A DNA stretch of 64,000 nucleotides from an uncultured Collinsella sp. (lineage in GTDB: Bacteria; Actinomycetota; Coriobacteriia; Coriobacteriales; Coriobacteriaceae), in the NCBI GenBank assembly GCA_934621295.1, contig CAKTVB010000002.1:124001-188000 (forward strand), given 5' to 3'. Of the stretch, positions 59,932 to 64,000 are shown in pieces; position 1 is the first letter of the stretch; the number at the start of each line of letters is the position of its first letter. The position numbers and the translations under genes were made by a program. Below the pieces are notes generated by a model. The model was not told the origin of the DNA, did no database searches, and saw only the letters and a list, made by a program, of their open reading frames with translations.

Positions 59932-61071
59932 GTGTCGGAGAGCAGGGATTACTACGAGGTACTCGGTGTCGATAGGGATGCCGATCAGCGAACTATCAAA
60001 AAAGCGTTCCTCAAGAAGGCTCGCCTCGTTCATCCCGACGTTTCGGACGATCCCGAGGCTGAAGAGAAATTCAAAGAGCTTAACGAGGCCTATTCGGTTC
60101 TTTCCGATGAGCAAAAGCGCGCGAACTACGATCAGTACGGCACGGCAGATGGCCCCATGGGTTCTGGTTTCGTTGACATCAGCGATATCTTCGGCGGGAT
60201 GGGCGATGATATTTTCTCGTCCTTCTTTGGGGGCAATGCACGCTCGGGACGTGGTGCAAGCGTTCGAAAAAACGGCCGCGATATGGCTATCGCTCTTTCT
60301 GTGACGCTTGAAGAAGCTGCTTGCGGCTGCACAAAGACCATCAATTACGAGCGACTTGCCACATGCGAGGATTGCGGCGGCACCGGTGCTACCGATGGCG
60401 GCAAGCTCGTCACCTGCACACGCTGCGGCGGCTCGGGTTATGTGACCAAGGCACAGCGTTCGCTTTTCGGCTACGTCCAGTCTTCTTCGCCTTGTCCGGA
60501 TTGTCATGGCGAGGGCAGTATCATCGACCATCCGTGCGATATGTGCGGAGGCCAGGGCCGAGTTCCCACGCGCGAAAAACTCGATATCGATGTTCCTGCG
60601 GGCGTTTCTACCGGTCGTCAGCTCCGCGTTAAGGGCTACGGCGAGGCAGGCCTTCGCAGGGCGCCTTCCGGCGATCTTATCGTTACCATTCAGGTTGAGG
60701 AGCATGAGCGCTTTGTACGCCGTGGCGACGACCTGTACTGCGATGTTACTGTTTCTATTGCGCAGGCGGCATTGGGCTGCAAGGTTCAAGTGGCGGGAAT
60801 CATGCCCGACGAGACCGTGACCGTAACCGTTCCTGCCGGCACTCAGTATGGCGAGATGGTTAAGGCGGCCGAGCTCGGTATGCCTCGTTCCGGCGGTGGC
60901 GGCGCGCGCGGCTCGCTGTATGCTCGCGTTCTTATCACTGTGCCTAAGAAGCTCAACCGTGAGGCTCGCGAGGCTCTCGAGAAGTACGCTCATGCCATGG
61001 GCGATGAGTTCGATGCTCCGCGCTCCGTGGGCGATCGAATTCGTGACGCCATTGACGACATTATCGACTAG
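59932..61071 (+). CDS. dnaJ: Chaperone protein DnaJ
   Basis: A 379-residue Hsp40 co-chaperone. J domain with HPD at 34-36, a short Gly/Phe-rich region (FGGMGDDIFSSFFGG), zinc fingers CEDCGGTG, CTRCGGSG, CPDCHGEG and CDMCGGQG, and full C-terminal domains with IDVPAGVSTGRQLRVKGYG. The GTG start follows GGGGAGG. It lies 110 bases after the membrane-type paralogue. dnaK, grpE and hrcA are not nearby. Confidence 0.95.
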   Translation: MSESRDYYEVLGVDRDADQRTIKKAFLKKARLVHPDVSDDPEAEEKFKELNEAYSVLSDEQKRANYDQYGTADGPMGSGFVDISDIFGGMGDDIFSSFFGGNARSGRGASVRKNGRDMAIALSVTLEEAACGCTKTINYERLATCEDCGGTGATDGGKLVTCTRCGGSGYVTKAQRSLFGYVQSSSPCPDCHGEGSIIDHPCDMCGGQGRVPTREKLDIDVPAGVSTGRQLRVKGYGEAGLRRAPSGDLIVTIQVEEHERFVRRGDDLYCDVTVSIAQAALGCKVQVAGIMPDETVTVTVPAGTQYGEMVKAAELGMPRSGGGGARGSLYARVLITVPKKLNREAREALEKYAHAMGDEFDAPRSVGDRIRDAIDDIID

Positions 61072-61082
61072 CGAGGAAATAC

Positions 61083-62366
61083 GTGGCTGCACCGTTTGTC
61101 TCTGTGATTAACCTCGGTTGCCGTGTCAACCGTGTTGAAAGCGACCGTATCAGCGCGGATTTGGCCCGAGCGGGCTTTTGTCTTGTTGACCCTGAGGATG
61201 CGCAGCTTGTTGTTATCAACACGTGCGCTGTGACGGGGGAGGCTGAGGCGAAAACACGCAAAGCGGTTCGTCATACGCTCTCACTCCCGCATGAGCCTCT
61301 TGTTATCGTTACGGGTTGCGTAGTTAACCTGCATCCCGATGCGCTTACCGACATCTCGCCGCGTGTGACTGCGGAGCCTTCCAAGGTCGCTGTTGTCGAC
61401 CGCGCGCGTGAGCTTCTGTCGTACGATGCTCGTCTTTTGACATGCGCTTCCCAGGGGCCGGCTCCCCGTGAGCTCGCGGATATGCTCGGGCGTTCACGCT
61501 GGGGTGTAAAAATTCAGGACGGTTGCAACCATCGATGCACGTATTGCATTGTTTGGAAAGCCCGCGGCCCCGAGCGTTCCGTTCCTGTTTCGGCTGTTAT
61601 GGAGCAGATTGACGAGGCGGTCCAGGCTAATATCCCCGAGGTAGTTCTTACGGGCGTGAATCTCGGAGCCTATGATGCGGAGGGGCCTGGAGATACTCAT
61701 GTCGAGATTGACGAGCTTCTTGACCGCATTCTGCATGAGACTTCTGTACAGCAGGTGCGCCTTTCCTCCATCGAACCAATGGACGTTTCCGAAGCTCTGC
61801 TCAAGCGGATGGGCGAGTCTTCCGATCGCGTAGCTCCGTTTTTGCACTTGCCGATTCAATCCGGTTGTACCGAAACGCTTCGTCGCATGGGCAGGCCCTA
61901 TTCTGCCGAGGACCTCTTGGGGCTCATCGATACGATTCGTTGCCATGTCCCGGATATCGCCTTATCGGGCGATTTGATTGTGGGATTCCCTGGCGAAACG
62001 GATGAGGAATTCGATACCACGCTCGAGGTTGTTGAGAAGATTGGTTTTGCCCGTCTTCATGTCTTCCGCTATAGCGCACGTCCGGGCACACCTGCTGCAA
62101 GCTATTCCAATCAGATTGATCCACAGGTCGCGGCCGCTCGCTCTGCGCGCGTTCGTGAGCTTGTGCAACAGTCTTCGCTGGAGGATGCCGCTCGCCGCAT
62201 TTCCACGCTCGAGCGCGCTGTGCTCGAATATGGGAATCGCGGTACACTGGGGTCGTTCCATCGCGTTATCGTGGACGATGCGGATGCGGCGCTTGAGGGC
62301 TCACTTGTCCATGTTTGCATTGACTCTCTGGACGACTCCGGGATGCTTCATGCCCATCTGGTTTGA
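61083..62366 (+). CDS. mtaB: tRNA t6A37 methylthiotransferase MtaB
   Basis: A 427-residue radical SAM enzyme that adds methylthio to t6A37 of tRNAs. The N-terminal cluster Cys are in NLGCRVN, INTCAVT and VTGCVVN; the radical SAM motif is CNHRCTYCIV. A C-terminal TRAM-like part follows (about 365-427). The GTG start has GAGGAAA upstream. It starts 11 bases after dnaJ and is likely cotranscribed. Confidence 0.92.
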   Translation: MAAPFVSVINLGCRVNRVESDRISADLARAGFCLVDPEDAQLVVINTCAVTGEAEAKTRKAVRHTLSLPHEPLVIVTGCVVNLHPDALTDISPRVTAEPSKVAVVDRARELLSYDARLLTCASQGPAPRELADMLGRSRWGVKIQDGCNHRCTYCIVWKARGPERSVPVSAVMEQIDEAVQANIPEVVLTGVNLGAYDAEGPGDTHVEIDELLDRILHETSVQQVRLSSIEPMDVSEALLKRMGESSDRVAPFLHLPIQSGCTETLRRMGRPYSAEDLLGLIDTIRCHVPDIALSGDLIVGFPGETDEEFDTTLEVVEKIGFARLHVFRYSARPGTPAASYSNQIDPQVAAARSARVRELVQQSSLEDAARRISTLERAVLEYGNRGTLGSFHRVIVDDADAALEGSLVHVCIDSLDDSGMLHAHLV

Positions 62367-62390
62367 TGTCCTTCGGGAAGGGGGAACTTC

Positions 62391-63398
62391 TTGAATTCGA
62401 CTCAAGTGCGCGTTACGGTGCCCGAGGGGATTGATGCTGGCCTCATTACCGGTCCGCAAGACAGTTTGATCCGTGCTCTCGAAAAGCGTGCCCGGGTTGA
62501 GATAACCGTACGCGGATCGGTCATTTCCATCAAGGGCCCCTCGCGTTGCTGCGAGGCGCTTGTCAAGCTTTTTGAGCATCTATTTGAGCTCGTTACCTCC
62601 GGTGATGTTCCTAATGTCGAGGACGCTGTACGCCTTCTTGATTCGCTTCTCAAGCGAGGCGGGGACGCTTCCGGCATGGCGCAGGATGTTATCCTTACCT
62701 ATCGCGGCAAGTGTGTTCGTCCGAAAACGGTGGGCCAGAAGCGATACATCGAAGCCATACGTTCCCATGCTATGACCTTTTGCATCGGACCGGCGGGTAC
62801 CGGCAAGACCTATCTCGCCATGGCTATGGCCATCGCCGCGCTTCAGCGTCATGATGTGGGTCGAATCGTCCTTACACGCCCGGTTGTCGAAGCCGGTGAG
62901 AACCTCGGCTTTTTGCCGGGTACGCTTGAGGACAAGGTTGATCCGTACGTGCGTCCGCTTTTTGACGCACTGCTCGATATGATGGATTCCGAGCGCGCGT
63001 CTCAGCTGGTGGAGCGGGGCGTCATCGAGATCGCTCCTCTGGCCTACATGCGCGGTCGTACGCTCAACGATGCCTTCGTTATCCTGGACGAGGCGCAAAA
63101 CACTACGCCCGAGCAGATGAAGATGTTCTTGACTCGCCTGGGTTTCAACTCGACGTTTGTGATTACGGGTGATGCCTCACAACGCGACCTCATCGGTCGA
63201 CCCGATGGCCTTTCTCATATCCAAGATATCTTGGGCGATGTGGAGCAAATCTCCTTCATTCACCTGGATAGCGCCGACGTCGTGCGCCACTCGCTCGTGG
63301 GCAGGATCGTCGAGGCATACGACACCTATGAACAAAAACGCGCCGCCGAGGGCGGACGTCGCGGAAAGGGGAGCGCACATGGGCGTGCTCATCAGTAA
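62391..63398 (+). CDS. phoH: PhoH-like ATPase
   Basis: A 335-residue P-loop protein, commonly found next to ybeY and linked to RNA metabolism. A KH-like N-terminal part is followed by Walker A IGPAGTGKTYLAMAMA, VLTRPVVEAGENLGFLPG, and Walker B FVILDEAQNTTPEQ. The TTG start follows GGGGGAAC-type purine-rich sequence. It overlaps ybeY by 20 bases. Confidence 0.93.
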   Translation: MNSTQVRVTVPEGIDAGLITGPQDSLIRALEKRARVEITVRGSVISIKGPSRCCEALVKLFEHLFELVTSGDVPNVEDAVRLLDSLLKRGGDASGMAQDVILTYRGKCVRPKTVGQKRYIEAIRSHAMTFCIGPAGTGKTYLAMAMAIAALQRHDVGRIVLTRPVVEAGENLGFLPGTLEDKVDPYVRPLFDALLDMMDSERASQLVERGVIEIAPLAYMRGRTLNDAFVILDEAQNTTPEQMKMFLTRLGFNSTFVITGDASQRDLIGRPDGLSHIQDILGDVEQISFIHLDSADVVRHSLVGRIVEAYDTYEQKRAAEGGRRGKGSAHGRAHQ

Positions 63399-63888
63399 CG
63401 ATGCCGAACTCGATCAGCTGCTCGACGCAGACGAAATCGAGGATATCGTTCGTTTTGTTCTTGAGGCGGAAGACGTTTCTCGTGAGGTTGAGGTATCCCT
63501 TTCCTTTGTCGACGAAGAGGAGATGCATGGCCTCAATCGCCAATGGCGTGGTATAGACAAGACTACGGACGTGCTTTCGTTCGAATGCGATTCCGCTTTT
63601 GACGAGGATGTTCCTCTCGATGAGGCGCTTGAGCTCGGCGATATCATCTTGGCGCCTCAGGTGATCGCGCGTCAGGCTCCGGAATTTGGCAACTCCGCTC
63701 AAGACGAGTGCCGCCTCATGCTTGTGCATGGCATGCTGCATCTTCTTGGCTATGACCATATTGAAGACGACGAGGCCGAGGAAATGGAGGCACGGGAGGA
63801 CGAGATTTTGCGCCTCTTAGCTTCCGCGCGCGGCGAGGACCCTGACGCAATTGAGGTTGGTCCCATTACTCGTCATACCCACGATTAA
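63379..63888 (+). CDS. ybeY: Endoribonuclease YbeY / rRNA maturation factor
   Basis: A 169-residue zinc endonuclease involved in 16S rRNA 3'-end maturation and 70S quality control. The metal site HGMLHLLGYDH (H-x3-H-x5-H) is intact and TTDVLSFECD precedes it. The ATG at 63379 has AAAGGGGAG six bases before it, inside the end of phoH. Confidence 0.94.
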   Translation: MGVLISNDAELDQLLDADEIEDIVRFVLEAEDVSREVEVSLSFVDEEEMHGLNRQWRGIDKTTDVLSFECDSAFDEDVPLDEALELGDIILAPQVIARQAPEFGNSAQDECRLMLVHGMLHLLGYDHIEDDEAEEMEAREDEILRLLASARGEDPDAIEVGPITRHTHD

Positions 63889-63897
63889 GGAGCGCCC

Positions 63898-64000
63898 ATG
63901 ATCCCTGGCTCTTCTAAGGACCATCCGTCGTTTATTCGCTCATTCGGTTATGCCATCGAGGGCTTTGTCACTGCGGTGCGTACGGAGCGCAACATCAACG
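63898..64000 (+). CDS. dgkA: Start of a DgkA-type diacylglycerol/undecaprenol kinase (partial)
   Basis: Only the first 34 residues are in the window. SFGYAIEGFVTAVRTERNIN matches the start of the small integral-membrane kinases of the DgkA family, which in Gram-positive bacteria usually phosphorylate undecaprenol. The place directly after ybeY is the common one. AAGGAG precedes the ATG. Confidence 0.8.
   Translation, partial: MIPGSSKDHPSFIRSFGYAIEGFVTAVRTERNIN

Noticed and set aside
1..64000. CRISPR array, prophage, insertion sequence or rRNA operon
   Set aside because: No regularly spaced repeats, phage or transposase genes, or rRNA-like stretches were seen; the only dispersed repeats are the 32-bp palindromes.

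Overview
The window looks like chromosomal core sequence from a Coriobacteriia (Actinomycetota) species, most like Collinsella. This is inferred from the moderately high-GC protein-rich sequence, the actinobacterial-type integration host factor next to gmk and rpoZ, frequent GTG/TTG starts and the overall gene order; no database search was possible. There is no prophage, IS element, CRISPR array or rRNA. Four tRNAs (Pro-TGG, Gly-TCC, Leu-TAG, Asn-GTT) lie between protein genes.

Layout. 1-8.9 kb is the most accessory part: the tail of a membrane protein, a stand-alone GGQ release-factor-like protein, a lipid kinase, a CLC-type anion transporter, two tRNAs, glutamate dehydrogenase, a KAP-type P-loop NTPase, a Tat-type lipoprotein and a Sel1-repeat protein. 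8.9-17 kb carries tRNA-Leu, tig-clpP-clpX (protein folding and quality control), valS and folC. 17-27 kb carries a secreted RlpA-type protein, an M24 peptidase paired with a FAD/[2Fe-2S] oxidoreductase, a zinc-ribbon membrane protein, thrS, a PLP-enzyme-like protein apparently without its lysine, mntP and guaB. 27-41.4 kb is leuS followed by a translation/RNA/replication block: rimP-nusA-infB-rbfA-nrnA-truB-ribF-dnaG-rpoD, mostly overlapping or closely spaced. 41.5-47.3 kb is tRNA-Asn (minus strand) and the pyrimidine operon pyrR-B-C-K-D-F with a leader terminator; pyrE and carAB are not in the window. 47.3-54 kb is mihF-gmk-rpoZ-thiI and the competence/replication genes comEA-comEC-holA. 54-64 kb is rpsT (minus strand), lepA-dus-hemW, two dnaJ-like genes in tandem, mtaB-phoH-ybeY and the start of dgkA.

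The most unusual signals are non-coding. (1) valS and leuS are each preceded by a long imperfect hairpin whose 61-nt interior is nearly the same in both while the outer stems are unrelated in sequence. Three interior base pairs change in a compensated way, and it is not a T-box; thrS lacks it. This is the best candidate here for an undescribed RNA element, perhaps linked to branched-chain amino acids. (2) A family of five 32-bp imperfect palindromes sits at gene 3' ends; two copies supply the stop codon of the neighbouring gene and one shows compensated change in its terminal stem. (3) Further candidate control structures precede the RlpA-type gene, rimP, pyrR, mihF and the lipoprotein gene. 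Unusual proteins include a DnaJ-like protein with a C-terminal membrane region, a NusA with a Cys/His tail, a ThrS without TGS domain, and the lysine-less PLP-fold protein.

Start codons were chosen by ribosome-binding site and family start, so several differ from the longest open frame. Coordinates were counted by hand from the sequence.
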